Made by a program: the position numbers and the translations under genes. This document shows positions 1 to 8,194 of a DNA stretch of 64,000 bases, piece by piece. Each line of letters opens with the position of its first letter. Position 1 is the stretch's first letter. Under the pieces are notes generated by a model. The model made no database searches and was not told the origin of the DNA. It saw only the letters and a program-made list of their open reading frames with translations. This DNA is from Mycolicibacterium stellerae (GTDB lineage Bacteria; Actinomycetota; Actinomycetes; Mycobacteriales; Mycobacteriaceae). Where the stretch lies: positions 434,001 to 498,000 of the forward strand of contig NZ_RARC01000001.1 of assembly GCF_003719305.1 (NCBI RefSeq), given 5' to 3'.

Positions 1-1
1 G

Positions 2-868
2 GCTGTGGTGCTGCCCAAACCAATCGACCACTTCCTGCTGCAGGCCGACCTGACCGTCGTCGTGCCCGGCCCGCTCGAACGCGACCTCGCCGAGCAGCTG
101 GCGTCGGTGGCGACAGTGGAGTCGGCGGGTGCGGCCATGGTGTACCGGATCAGCGAGGCGTCGATCCGGCGCGCACTGGATACCGGCCGCACCGCGGGCG
201 AACTGCACGCCTTGTTCGGTCGTCATTCCAAAACTCCTGTGCCGCAGGGGCTTACCTATCTCATCGATGACGTGGCCCGCAGGCACGGGCAGCTGCGGGT
301 CGGGATGGCCGCGTCGTTCGTCCGCTGTGAGGACCCCGCGCTTCTTGCCCAGGCGGTCGGTGCGCCCGCCGCGGAACCTCTCGAGATGCGGCTGCTCGCC
401 CCGACGGTGGCAGTGTCACAGGCGCCGATCTCGGAGGTGCTCGCGGCGTTGCGTACTGCGGGTTTCGCCCCCGCGGCCGAGGATTCCACCGGGGCGATCG
501 TCGACATCCGCGCCCGCGGGGCGCGGGTGCCCGTCCCCGCGCAGCGCCGTGCCCCACGACAGCCGACGCCCCCGCCGGGCCAGACGTTGAACGCGATCGT
601 CGCGGTGCTGCGCAAGGTGGCAGCGACGCCGTTCGCCAGCATGCGGATCGACCCGGCGGTGGCCATCTCGCAACTGCAGGAGGCGGCCCGACTGCAGAAC
701 TCGGTGGTGATCGGATACGTCGACCCCGCTGGGGTGGCGACTCAGCGGGTGGTGGCGCCGGTGACCGTGCGCGGCGGCCAGCTGACCGCCTACGACCCGG
801 CGACGGGCCGGGTCCGCGACTTCGCCATCCATCGCGTCACGTCGGTGGTGTCGGCCGACGAGGCCTAG
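2..868 (+). CDS. Helicase-associated (XPB/Ssl2 N-terminal-like) protein, C-terminal part, Rv0862c-like
   Basis: The reading frame is open to the left edge, so this is the last 288 or so residues of a larger protein; the M. tuberculosis relative Rv0862c is roughly 750 aa as I recall. The visible part begins with a PIDHFLLQADLTVVVPG segment, which I recognise as the helicase-associated/XPB N-terminal-like domain of this family. The protein lies directly upstream of and in the same direction as the XPB helicase, as in M. tuberculosis, which suggests a partner role in nucleotide excision repair or in remodelling repair complexes. That role is inference. The stop is TAG at 866-868. No catalytic motif is visible in this fragment. 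The GTG at position 5 is only an internal codon at the window edge and should not be taken as a start. Confidence 0.85.
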   Translation, partial: AVVLPKPIDHFLLQADLTVVVPGPLERDLAEQLASVATVESAGAAMVYRISEASIRRALDTGRTAGELHALFGRHSKTPVPQGLTYLIDDVARRHGQLRVGMAASFVRCEDPALLAQAVGAPAAEPLEMRLLAPTVAVSQAPISEVLAALRTAGFAPAAEDSTGAIVDIRARGARVPVPAQRRAPRQPTPPPGQTLNAIVAVLRKVAATPFASMRIDPAVAISQLQEAARLQNSVVIGYVDPAGVATQRVVAPVTVRGGQLTAYDPATGRVRDFAIHRVTSVVSADEA

Positions 869-880
869 CCCCCTGCACCG

Positions 881-938
881 CGAGCGTGCATGTCTGCGCA
901 CGACACGCCGCCTAAAAGCGGCAGGTCACGCACGCTCG
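881..938. repeat. Nested intergenic inverted repeat upstream of ercc3
   Basis: The outer arms CGAGCGTGC (881-889) and GCACGCTCG (930-938) are perfectly complementary. An inner GCCGC/GCGGC hairpin (907-911 and 918-922, loop CTAAAA) sits between them. The element begins 13 bp after the stop of the Rv0862c-like gene and ends 38 bp before the ercc3 start. It fits a terminator or processing hairpin between two co-directional genes. It also argues against translation starting upstream of it at 890. Confidence 0.5.
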
Positions 939-963
939 TCGAAGCCGCTGTCCGCCGAGTCGG

Positions 964-969
964 GATAAT
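964..969 (+). promoter_or_regulatory. Leaderless -10 element for ercc3
   Basis: The hexamer GATAAT ends 7 nt before the ATG at 977, the spacing expected when transcription starts at the initiation codon, as is common in mycobacteria. No Shine-Dalgarno sequence precedes 977. The assignment is by spacing and pattern only. Confidence 0.45.
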
Positions 970-976
970 GGACAGA

Positions 977-2626
977 ATGACCGATGGCCCATTGATCGTG
1001 CAGTCCGATAAGACGGTCCTGCTCGAAGTCGACCACGAGCAAGCGGGCGCCGCACGCGCCGCGATCGCTCCGTTCGCCGAGCTGGAACGCGCGCCCGAGC
1101 ACATCCACACCTACCGCATCACGCCGCTGGCGCTGTGGAACGCGCGGGCCGCGGGCCACGACGCCGAGCAGGTCGTCGATGCGCTGGTGTCGTTCTCGCG
1201 CTACGCGGTGCCGCAGCCGCTGTTGGTCGACATCGTCGACACGATGGCCCGCTACGGCCGCCTTCAGCTGGTGAAGAGCCCGGTGCACGGGCTGACGCTC
1301 GTCAGCCTCGACCGCGCCGTCCTCGAGGAGGTGCTTCGGCACAAGAAGATCGCGCCGATGCTTGGCGCTCGCATCGACGACGACACCGTCATCGTGCACA
1401 ACAGCGAGCGTGGTCGGATCAAGCAGATGCTGCTCAAGATCGGTTGGCCCGCAGAGGATCTGGCTGGCTACGTGGACGGCGAGAAGCATCCGATCAGCCT
1501 CGATCAGGAGAACTGGCATCTGCGCGACTACCAGGAAATGGCCGCCGACTCGTTCTGGCAGGGCGGCTCGGGTGTGGTCGTGCTGCCGTGCGGCGCAGGC
1601 AAGACGCTCGTCGGCGCTGCCGCGATGGCGAAGGCGGGCGCGACGACGCTGATCCTGGTCACCAACACCGTGGCGGGCAGGCAATGGAAGCGCGAGCTGA
1701 TCAACCGCACGTCGCTGACCGAGGAAGAGATCGGCGAGTACTCCGGCGAGAAGAAGGAGATCCGGCCGGTCACCATCGCCACCTACCAGGTGATCACCCG
1801 CCGCACGAAGGGCGAATACCGCCACCTCGAGCTGTTCGACAGCCGTGACTGGGGCCTGATCATCTACGACGAGGTGCACCTGCTGCCCGCGCCGGTGTTT
1901 CGGATGACGGCCGACCTGCAGTCGCGGCGCCGCCTTGGCCTGACGGCCACCCTGATCCGCGAGGACGGTCGCGAGGGCGACGTGTTCAGCCTGATCGGGC
2001 CGAAGCGCTATGACGCGCCGTGGAAGGACATCGAGGCTCAGGGCTGGATTGCGCCCGCGGAGTGCATCGAGGTGCGGGTGACGATGACCGACAACGAGCG
2101 GATGCTCTACGCCGTTGCCGAGCCAGAAGAACGGTACAAGCTCTGCTCGACGGTGCATTCGAAGATCGCGGTGGTGAAGTCGATCCTCGAACGCCACCCC
2201 GATGATCAGACGCTGGTCATCGGCGCGTACCTCGATCAGCTCGACGAGCTGGGCATGGAACTCAACGCCCCGGTGATCCAGGGATCGACCAAAACCGCGG
2301 AACGCGAGGCGCTGTTCGACGAGTTCCGCCGCGGCGAGATCTCCACGTTGGTGGTGTCGAAGGTGGCCAACTTCTCCATCGACCTGCCCGAAGCCAATGT
2401 GGCGATACAGGTTTCGGGGACATTCGGGTCGCGGCAGGAGGAGGCGCAACGGCTGGGCAGGTTGCTGCGGCCCAAGGCCGACGGCGGAGGCGCGATCTTC
2501 TATTCGGTGGTGTCGCGCGACAGCCTGGACGCCGAATACGCCGCGCACCGCCAGCGCTTCCTGGCCGAGCAGGGCTACGGCTACGTGATCAAGGACGCCG
2601 ACGACCTACTGGGCCCCGCTATATGA
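977..2626 (+). CDS. ercc3: XPB/ERCC3-type DNA repair helicase
   Basis: This is a superfamily 2 ATP-dependent 3'-5' DNA helicase of the XPB family, closely matching mycobacterial Rv0861c (about 542 aa; here 549 aa). Residues 1-140 or so form the damage-recognition-like N-terminal region. Walker A is CGAGKT at residues 205-210 and the DEVH box is at about 298-301. A RED motif (LIREDGREGD) follows in the region joining the helicase domains, and motif VI carries QEEAQRLGRLLRP near the C-terminus. The chosen start, ATG 977 (MTDGPLIVQSDKTV), matches the conserved N-terminus and has a leaderless -10 just upstream; ATG 968 is an alternative. Starting at 890 would translate an inverted repeat. The protein probably acts with the upstream helicase-associated protein in DNA unwinding during repair. 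It converges on the downstream cupin gene. Confidence 0.95.
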   Translation: MTDGPLIVQSDKTVLLEVDHEQAGAARAAIAPFAELERAPEHIHTYRITPLALWNARAAGHDAEQVVDALVSFSRYAVPQPLLVDIVDTMARYGRLQLVKSPVHGLTLVSLDRAVLEEVLRHKKIAPMLGARIDDDTVIVHNSERGRIKQMLLKIGWPAEDLAGYVDGEKHPISLDQENWHLRDYQEMAADSFWQGGSGVVVLPCGAGKTLVGAAAMAKAGATTLILVTNTVAGRQWKRELINRTSLTEEEIGEYSGEKKEIRPVTIATYQVITRRTKGEYRHLELFDSRDWGLIIYDEVHLLPAPVFRMTADLQSRRRLGLTATLIREDGREGDVFSLIGPKRYDAPWKDIEAQGWIAPAECIEVRVTMTDNERMLYAVAEPEERYKLCSTVHSKIAVVKSILERHPDDQTLVIGAYLDQLDELGMELNAPVIQGSTKTAEREALFDEFRRGEISTLVVSKVANFSIDLPEANVAIQVSGTFGSRQEEAQRLGRLLRPKADGGGAIFYSVVSRDSLDAEYAAHRQRFLAEQGYGYVIKDADDLLGPAI

Positions 2627-2633
2627 CCGTCCG

Positions 2634-2677
2634 TGCGCCTTCGTACGCGGCGTCGGCGTGTCACGTACGAAACCGCA
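2634..2677. terminator. Imperfect palindrome between convergent ercc3 and cupin genes
   Basis: TTCGTACG (2640-2647) pairs with CGTACGAA (2664-2671). The stem is extended by TGCG/CGCA (2634-2637 and 2674-2677) after a two-base internal loop. It lies 8 bp after the ercc3 stop and 11 bp from the end of the convergent cupin gene. There is no U-tract, so it is a candidate bidirectional hairpin terminator of the non-canonical mycobacterial kind. Confidence 0.5.
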
Positions 2678-2687
2678 CCATCAGCCA

Positions 2688-3032
2688 CTAGACATGCGGG
2701 CCAACGGCTTTCGCGACGGTCAGTAGCACTGCGGAGTCCTCCAGCGCCGCCAGGCCGTGCCTGGAGTCCGGGATGATGATGTGGTCACCGGCCGAACCCT
2801 CCCACTGCGCCTCTTGATTGGTGAGCCGCACCCGGCCGTGCAGAACGTGCAGCGTGGCTTCGCCGTTGGCTTCGTGCTCGTCCAGTTCGCTGCCCGCCCT
2901 CAGCGCGATCAGGGTCTGGCGCAACGAATGCTCGTGGCCGCCGTAGACGGTGTGCGCGCTCCGGCCGCTGCTGGCCGCGCGCGCGGTCTCGAGATGCTGA
3001 CGCGCGAGGGCGGTCAGTGAAACCTTGTTCAT
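2688..3032 (-). CDS. Small single-domain cupin protein
   Basis: This is a 114-residue cupin (beta-barrel) protein. The motif-1 region has H-E-H...E...G character (GSELDEHEANGEATLHVLHG), with further histidines in HEHS and in the motif-2 stretch IPDSRHGL. Such proteins bind a metal or a small ligand, and many are stress- or LuxR-linked, but no specific function can be read here. The start MNKVSLTALARQH at 3032 is preferred over an upstream ATG at 3047 because family members begin close to this point. It is co-directional with the symporter genes upstream but separated by a strong hairpin at 3122-3148, so it is probably transcribed independently. Confidence 0.8.
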   Translation of the reverse strand: MNKVSLTALARQHLETARAASSGRSAHTVYGGHEHSLRQTLIALRAGSELDEHEANGEATLHVLHGRVRLTNQEAQWEGSAGDHIIIPDSRHGLAALEDSAVLLTVAKAVGPHV

Positions 3033-3121
3033 AATCCGCATCCCCATTCAGCCGATCGGATATGCCATCAACATCACCATTCTCGTCATCGGCAGCATCG
3101 GCAAGGCCGGACCCGCGAAAC

Positions 3122-3148
3122 GGCGGCGACCGCTGTGTGGTCGCCGCC
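3122..3148 (-). terminator. Hairpin terminator downstream of the first symporter gene
   Basis: A perfect 10-bp stem, GGCGGCGACC / GGTCGCCGCC (3122-3131 and 3139-3148), has a 7-nt loop. It lies 19 bp beyond the symporter stop (minus strand) and is followed on that strand by a short T run (gTTTcg). It probably ends the DUF485-symporter transcript. Confidence 0.65.
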
Positions 3149-3166
3149 GTCGTCGCCCCCGTCGAA

Positions 3167-4798
3167 CTAGTGCGAGACCGCCTTCTCGGCCCCCACCCCG
3201 GTCAGCGACCGCACCTCCAGTTCGGCGTTGATCCCCGGGTCGGGCACATCCTTGGCCGTCAGCGTGCCGACGACACCGAGCACGAACGCCAGCGGGATCG
3301 ACACGATGCCCGGGTTGGCAAGCGGGAACCACGCGAAGTCCAGGCTCGGCAACATCGCCGTCTTCGAACCCGACACGGCAGGAGAGAAGACGATCAGCAC
3401 GAGGGTGGTGATGAGCCCGCCGTACATGCTCCACAACGCCCCTCGGGTGTTGAACCGCGTCCAGTACAGCGAGAAGACGATGGTCGGCAGGTTCGCCGCT
3501 GCGGCGATCGCGAACGCCAGCGCGACAAGGAATGCGACGTTCTGCCCGTTCGCCAAAATACCGAGCCCGATGGCGGCGACACCCAGCACCACCGCCGTGA
3601 TGCGGGACACCCGCACCTGCTCGTCCTCGGTGACCTCGTGGCTCTTCATCACGCTGGCGTAGACGTCGTGCGCGAAGGACGTCGACGCGGTGATCGTCAG
3701 CCCGGCGACGACGGCAAGGATCGTCGCGAACGCGACCGCCGAGATCACGCCGAGCAGGACAACGCCGCCGAGCTCGAACGCCAGCAGCGGCGCGGCCGAG
3801 TTCTGGCCGCCTGCGGACGCCAGGATCCGGTCGGGGCCGACGATGGCCGCGGCGCCGTAGCCGAGCGCGAGCGTGAACAGATAGAACGCCCCGATCAGCG
3901 CGATCGCCCACACCACCGAACGGCGTGCTTCCTTGGCCGTGGGCACCGTGTAGAAGCGCATCAGCACGTGTGGCAGGCCTGCGGTCCCCAGCACGAGAGC
4001 GATGCCGAGTGAGATCAGGTTGATCTTCGACGTGGTCGATCCGCCGTACTGGGCGCCTGGCGCCAGCACGTCGCGGTTGGCGACCGCCTCGCTGGCCGAG
4101 CCGGAGATGGCCTGCTGCGCCGAACCCAGGATGGCGGAGAAGTCCATCCCGAACCTCGCCATCACCATCACGGTCATCACCGCTGCGCCGGTGATCAGCA
4201 GCACAGCCTTGATGATCTGCACCCATGTGGTGCCACGCATGCCGCCGATCAGGACGTAGCAGATCATCAGCACCCCGACGACCGCGATGACGATGCTCTG
4301 GCCGGACCGGCCCTTGACGTCGAGAAGCAGCGCCACCAGACCACCCGCCCCGGCCATCTGGGCCAGCAGGTAGAACAACGACACGGTCATCGTCGACGTC
4401 GCGGCGGCCAGCCGTACCGGCTTCTGCTTGAGCCGGAAGCTCAGCACATCCGCCATGGTGAATTTGCCTGTGTTGCGCAACAATTCGGCGACCAGTAGCA
4501 GCGCCACCAGCCAGGCCACCAGGAAGCCGATCGAGTAGAGAAAGCCGTCGTAGCCGTAGACGGCGATGGCCCCCGCGATGCCGAGGAAGCTTGCGGCCGA
4601 CAGATAGTCGCCCGCGATCGCGATGCCGTTCTGCGGACCGGTGAATTCACGTCCGCCGGTGAAGAACTCTGCGGCACTGGACTTCTTGCGGCCTGCGCGG
4701 ATCACCACGAAAAGCGTGATGACGACGAAGGCCGCGAAGATCGCGATGTTGGCGACCGGGTTTCCGACGGCCGGGGCTTCGGCGGCAAGCAGGTTCAT
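3167..4798 (-). CDS. Sodium:solute symporter, acetate/monocarboxylate type (ActP/MctC-like)
   Basis: This 543-aa protein of the SSS family (12-13 membrane segments) should import acetate, pyruvate or related monocarboxylates with sodium or protons. Typical elements are AGDYLSAASFLGIAG near residue 60, a GGMRGTTWVQIIKA segment, and the TAGLPHVLMRFYTVP stretch characteristic of the ActP/MctC subfamily. The start ATG at 4798 overlaps the stop of the upstream DUF485 gene (ATGA), showing translational coupling like E. coli yjcH-actP. Its location beside acetyl-CoA synthetase and a second copy of the same gene pair supports a role in acetate or pyruvate uptake. The exact substrate is inference. Confidence 0.88.
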   Translation of the reverse strand: MNLLAAEAPAVGNPVANIAIFAAFVVITLFVVIRAGRKKSSAAEFFTGGREFTGPQNGIAIAGDYLSAASFLGIAGAIAVYGYDGFLYSIGFLVAWLVALLLVAELLRNTGKFTMADVLSFRLKQKPVRLAAATSTMTVSLFYLLAQMAGAGGLVALLLDVKGRSGQSIVIAVVGVLMICYVLIGGMRGTTWVQIIKAVLLITGAAVMTVMVMARFGMDFSAILGSAQQAISGSASEAVANRDVLAPGAQYGGSTTSKINLISLGIALVLGTAGLPHVLMRFYTVPTAKEARRSVVWAIALIGAFYLFTLALGYGAAAIVGPDRILASAGGQNSAAPLLAFELGGVVLLGVISAVAFATILAVVAGLTITASTSFAHDVYASVMKSHEVTEDEQVRVSRITAVVLGVAAIGLGILANGQNVAFLVALAFAIAAAANLPTIVFSLYWTRFNTRGALWSMYGGLITTLVLIVFSPAVSGSKTAMLPSLDFAWFPLANPGIVSIPLAFVLGVVGTLTAKDVPDPGINAELEVRSLTGVGAEKAVSH

Positions 4799-5151
4799 GA
4801 TTCCTCGCTCTCGAGTTCTGCACGGATCGCCTCGGCCCGCGGGTCGAGCTCCTTGTTTGCGAACCGGACGTAAAGCCCGGTGATGACGAAGGTCGTGATG
4901 AACTGGCCGAGCCCGAGCAGCAGGCCGACGTTGACATTGCCGAACACCGGGGTGGCCATGAAGTCCGTGGCGAAGGCGCCGAGCACGACGTACAGCCCAT
5001 ACCAAACCAGGAAGAACGCGGTCATCGGAAACACGAAGCGGCGCAACTTGCTTCGCAATTCCTGGAATTCGGGACTCTCTTGGACGGCGATGTACTGCGC
5101 TCTGCGTGCGGATAGCGCGTCTTGTTCTGGTAGATCCGTGAGGGACACCAT
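4795..5151 (-). CDS. DUF485 family inner-membrane protein (YjcH-like)
   Basis: This 118-aa protein has two predicted membrane segments (around FPMTAFFLVWYGLYVVLGAF and VNVGLLLGLGQFITTFVI) and a charged C-terminus. DUF485 proteins are regularly encoded directly before ActP-type symporters and are thought to assist them, although the mechanism is not known. The start ATG at 5151 (MVSLTDLPEQ) is chosen because CAGGAG lies 5 nt upstream; an ATG at 5235 in the same frame has no ribosome site. The stop overlaps the symporter start by 4 nt, so the two are co-translated. Confidence 0.85.
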   Translation of the reverse strand: MVSLTDLPEQDALSARRAQYIAVQESPEFQELRSKLRRFVFPMTAFFLVWYGLYVVLGAFATDFMATPVFGNVNVGLLLGLGQFITTFVITGLYVRFANKELDPRAEAIRAELESEES

Positions 5152-5296
5152 GGACTCCTGCCTCGTCTGTGAGCCGGCTTGTGCCGGTGGCTTCTTGAGA
5201 CCTTCCTCACATCGCGCGGCGCTGTCGACAGCCATACGGCCAAGCCATCGAGCGGTGCGGTGAACGGTCGATCGGGCGCGACGAGCGGTGCGGCCG

Positions 5297-7042
5297 TCAG
5301 TCGCCGGGAGTCCGCTCGACGCTCATGCCGAGGCGTTCGGGCAGGTGCATGCGGGCGAACACCCGAGCCGTGTCGGCAGGCACCGCGGCCCGGGTCAGCC
5401 TGCTGGCGACGATCATGGTGACGAATGCCAGCGGCACGCTGATCGCCGCGGGGTAGCCGGCCAGCATCGCGGGCCAGCCGCCGAGCATGTGCTCGTCGAT
5501 TCCGCCTGCCAGGGTCAGGCCGGCAGCCGCGCCGGAGACGACGCCGCCCGCCGTCAATCCGCACAGGGCGCCCGCGGCCGTCAGCCCGCGCCACCAGATT
5601 CCCAGCACCAGAAGCGGGCACAGCGTGGACGCGGCGACGGCGAACACCAACCCGACGTTGCGGGACAGCTCCAAGGTCGACGCCGCCAGTGCCAGCGGCA
5701 GCGGCAGCAGACCCCCGATCAGCGCGGCGATCCTGAAGTCGCGCACCCGCCCGCGCAACACATCCGTCGCCAGCGCCCCTGCGATGCTCACCAGCAGACC
5801 CGACGACGTCGCGAGGAAAGCCGCGATCGCACCGGCGGCCACCAGCGCGCCGAGCAGACGCCCGACCGGCCCTGCGATGGCCGCTTCGGGCATCAGCAAC
5901 ACCGCGGCGTCGGCACCTCCGGTGATCAGAAGTTGCGGAACGTAGAGCCGGGCGAAGACGCCCATCAGCGTCGGGAAGGCGTAGAAGAAGGCCAGCAGGG
6001 CGATGACGGCCAACGCGGTTCGCCTGGCCGCCCGGCCGTCGGGGTTCGTGTAGAACCGCACCAGCACGTGCGGCAGTCCCATGGCGCCAAGGAAAGTCGC
6101 GACGATGATGGACAGCACCTGATACAGCGGATGCCCGCCGCCCAGTCCGCCGCCGGATCCTGCCCATTCCTCGCCGGTGCTCGGTGCGCCTGCGACGACG
6201 GGCGTCGCGGCCCCCGCAGCGAGTTTCAGCGTGCTGTCGAGACCGAGCGTGTGCCTGCCTGCCGACGGTATCGGCGCGTCCCGCACGGGTCGGCCGTCGA
6301 GGGTGCCCGAAACGGTGATCCCTGCGGGGGCGTCGACCTGGACCACGACGTCGGTGTTGATCGCGACGGTGGTCGGCCGCGCCACCGCGGGTGGTAGCGG
6401 CCCGCCGAGGGGGACCGGGTCGGCGAGGAAGAGCGCCGCCAGCGCGAGTGCCGGAACCGCGATCGCGGTCAGCTTCAGCCAGTACTGGAACGCCTGTACG
6501 AACGTGATGGAGCGCATCCCGCCGCCGACCACGTTGCCGATGATGATCGCGGCGACCGCAACGGGCCCGACCCACACCGGCAACCCGAGCAGGATGTTGA
6601 TGGTCAGGCCCGCACCCTGATACTGCGGCACCAGGTAGAGCACGCAGATGACGACGACGAACAGCATCGTCACGGTCCGCAGTCGCGCAGAGCCAAGCCG
6701 GAAGTCGGTGAAGTCCGGCACGGTGTATGCGCCGGAGCGGCGCAGCGGCGCCGCGACGAACAACAGCAGTCCGAGGTAGCCGGCGGTGAAGCCGACCGGG
6801 TACCACAGCGCGTCGGCGCCGTACTTGGCGACCAAGCCGGCGACGCCGAGAAACGATGCCGCAGAGAGGTATTCGCCGGAGATCGCCGCCGCGTTGGAGC
6901 GGGCGCCGACCGTGCGGGATGCCACCAGAAAGTCCGAGGTGGTGCGCGATCGCCGCCCGCCGTAGACGCCGACGGCGACGGTGGCCATGGCCGCGGCGAG
7001 CAGGGCCGTGGCGGTAAGCGGGATGGACGAATGATCGGTCAT
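5297..7042 (-). CDS. Second sodium:solute symporter with an extracytoplasmic insertion
   Basis: This 581-aa SSS-family symporter is clearly paralogous to the one at 3167-4798 (shared SGEYLSAASFLGVAGL and GLPHVLVRFYTNP). It differs by an insertion of roughly 90-100 residues near the middle, rich in Pro, Thr and Gly (from about GPLPPAVARPTTVAIN to GSGGGLGGGHPLYQ), which would form an exposed loop domain. The start ATG at 7042 (MTDHSSIPLTATALL) overlaps the upstream DUF485-like gene by ATGA. It lies downstream of the LytTR regulator and histidine kinase genes on the same strand with overlapping ends, so kinase, regulator, DUF485-like and symporter are probably one operon. The substrate is probably a short-chain carboxylate. 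Confidence 0.85.
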   Translation of the reverse strand: MTDHSSIPLTATALLAAAMATVAVGVYGGRRSRTTSDFLVASRTVGARSNAAAISGEYLSAASFLGVAGLVAKYGADALWYPVGFTAGYLGLLLFVAAPLRRSGAYTVPDFTDFRLGSARLRTVTMLFVVVICVLYLVPQYQGAGLTINILLGLPVWVGPVAVAAIIIGNVVGGGMRSITFVQAFQYWLKLTAIAVPALALAALFLADPVPLGGPLPPAVARPTTVAINTDVVVQVDAPAGITVSGTLDGRPVRDAPIPSAGRHTLGLDSTLKLAAGAATPVVAGAPSTGEEWAGSGGGLGGGHPLYQVLSIIVATFLGAMGLPHVLVRFYTNPDGRAARRTALAVIALLAFFYAFPTLMGVFARLYVPQLLITGGADAAVLLMPEAAIAGPVGRLLGALVAAGAIAAFLATSSGLLVSIAGALATDVLRGRVRDFRIAALIGGLLPLPLALAASTLELSRNVGLVFAVAASTLCPLLVLGIWWRGLTAAGALCGLTAGGVVSGAAAGLTLAGGIDEHMLGGWPAMLAGYPAAISVPLAFVTMIVASRLTRAAVPADTARVFARMHLPERLGMSVERTPGD

Positions 7043-7410
7043 GGTTCTTCGTCGACCACCCGGATGAAATCGCGCTCTGCCTGTTCGGCCAGGCGTACGT
7101 AGAGCCTGCCGACGCCGTACACCAACGGGTACATCAGCACCGCCAACACCAGCCAGTTCAACCGGACGCCGAACACCGCCGTGGATGCCAGAGCGGGAAA
7201 AAGGCTGCCCCCGACGGGAACCGCGACGATCACACACATCACCACCGCCGCCAGTCGCACCGCGAGGCCGAGCTGTGCTCGAACCAGCCCGCGCACGAGC
7301 GCGTCGCCGACCTCGGTCTGCTCCTGCACCTCCACGCGGGTGCGCACCATGCGCGCGCCGCGACGGTGTGCGAGGACGACCCTTTCGCGTTGCGGTCGTC
7401 CGCTAGTCAT
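7039..7410 (-). CDS. DUF485-like small membrane protein partnering the second symporter
   Basis: This 123-aa protein has two hydrophobic segments (LGLAVRLAAVVMCVIVAVPV and LNWLVLAVLMYPLVYGVGRL) and a short acidic C-terminus. It is placed exactly like the DUF485 gene before the first symporter. Similarity to canonical DUF485 is weak by eye, so the family assignment rests mainly on size, topology and position. Its ATG at 7410 overlaps the response-regulator stop (7403-7405), and its stop overlaps the symporter start, so all are translationally coupled. Confidence 0.75.
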   Translation of the reverse strand: MTSGRPQRERVVLAHRRGARMVRTRVEVQEQTEVGDALVRGLVRAQLGLAVRLAAVVMCVIVAVPVGGSLFPALASTAVFGVRLNWLVLAVLMYPLVYGVGRLYVRLAEQAERDFIRVVDEEP

Positions 7411-8194
7411 CGCCGCGCTCCGGTCGGTAGCCGCGCATCGGATCGCGGATCAGCCGGTCCCGAAGCTCTCGCGCCTGGCGTCGGCTCACCGGCAGCTCCA
7501 CGGCAGGCGACGCACCGTTGGCCCGTACCCGCACCATCACCGACCCGGCGCTGGTGCGCATCCCGGTGACCATCGACAGCGAAACCAGATAGGAACGATG
7601 TACCCGTTGGAAACCGGCTTCGGCCCAACGGGATTCGAGCGTGCTCAACGGTATGCGCACCAGGTGGGCGCCGGAAGCGGAGTGCAGCCGTGCGTAGTCC
7701 CCCTCCGCCTCCACCCACCCGATGGTGTCCCTGCGGATCAAGTGGGTCACGCCTGCCACCTCGGCGGGGATCACGTCCGCGTTCGACTCGGCGGCGTCGT
7801 TGGCCGGCCTGGCCTGCTCGGCCACCCGGGTGGCCGCGACTCGCCGCACTGCCTCATCGAGACGGTCGCGTCTGATCGGTTTGAGTAGGTAGTCGACGGC
7901 GCCGACGTCGAAGGCCGCGACCGCTTTGTCGTCGTGTGCGGTGACGAACACCACCGCGGGCGGCTCGGCGAAATTGCCGAGCACCGAAGCGAGTTCGAGG
8001 CCCGACAACCCTGGCATGTTGATGTCGAGGAAGATCGCGTCGATCCCGCCCTCGCCGAGCTCGCGCAGCGCGGCGGTGGCATCGGCCGCGCCGCGAACGG
8101 TTCCGATGGCGGGATGTTGGCGCAGCAGGTAGGTGAGCTCGTCGAGTGCGGGCGCCTCGTCGTCGACGGCCAGCACCGTCATCGCGTCGCTCAT
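7403..8194 (-). CDS. LytTR-family response regulator
   Basis: This 263-aa regulator has a receiver domain (residues 5-120 or so) with acidic pair DD11-12, phosphoacceptor Asp57 (FLDINMPG) and Lys105 (YLLKPI), and a C-terminal LytTR DNA-binding domain (about 155-255) containing RVHRSYLVSL. It should activate genes on phosphorylation by the overlapping kinase gene upstream (ATGA overlap). LytTR systems in other bacteria (BtsSR, YpdAB, LytST) sense pyruvate and switch on pyruvate transporters. Its position immediately before a DUF485-symporter pair and near acs makes control of carboxylate uptake the natural hypothesis. Confidence 0.9.
   Translation of the reverse strand: MSDAMTVLAVDDEAPALDELTYLLRQHPAIGTVRGAADATAALRELGEGGIDAIFLDINMPGLSGLELASVLGNFAEPPAVVFVTAHDDKAVAAFDVGAVDYLLKPIRRDRLDEAVRRVAATRVAEQARPANDAAESNADVIPAEVAGVTHLIRRDTIGWVEAEGDYARLHSASGAHLVRIPLSTLESRWAEAGFQRVHRSYLVSLSMVTGMRTSAGSVMVRVRANGASPAVELPVSRRQARELRDRLIRDPMRGYRPERGDD

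Noticed and set aside
890..976. Upstream extension of the ercc3 reading frame from ATG 890
   Set aside because: It would translate the nested inverted repeat at 881-938, lacks a ribosome site, and known XPB proteins of mycobacteria begin at the MTDGPLIVQSD segment near 977.
926..2548. 540-codon open frame on the strand opposite ercc3
   Set aside because: Composition is that of a high-GC antisense shadow (Arg/His/Gly-rich, no domain), and the sense strand encodes an intact helicase.
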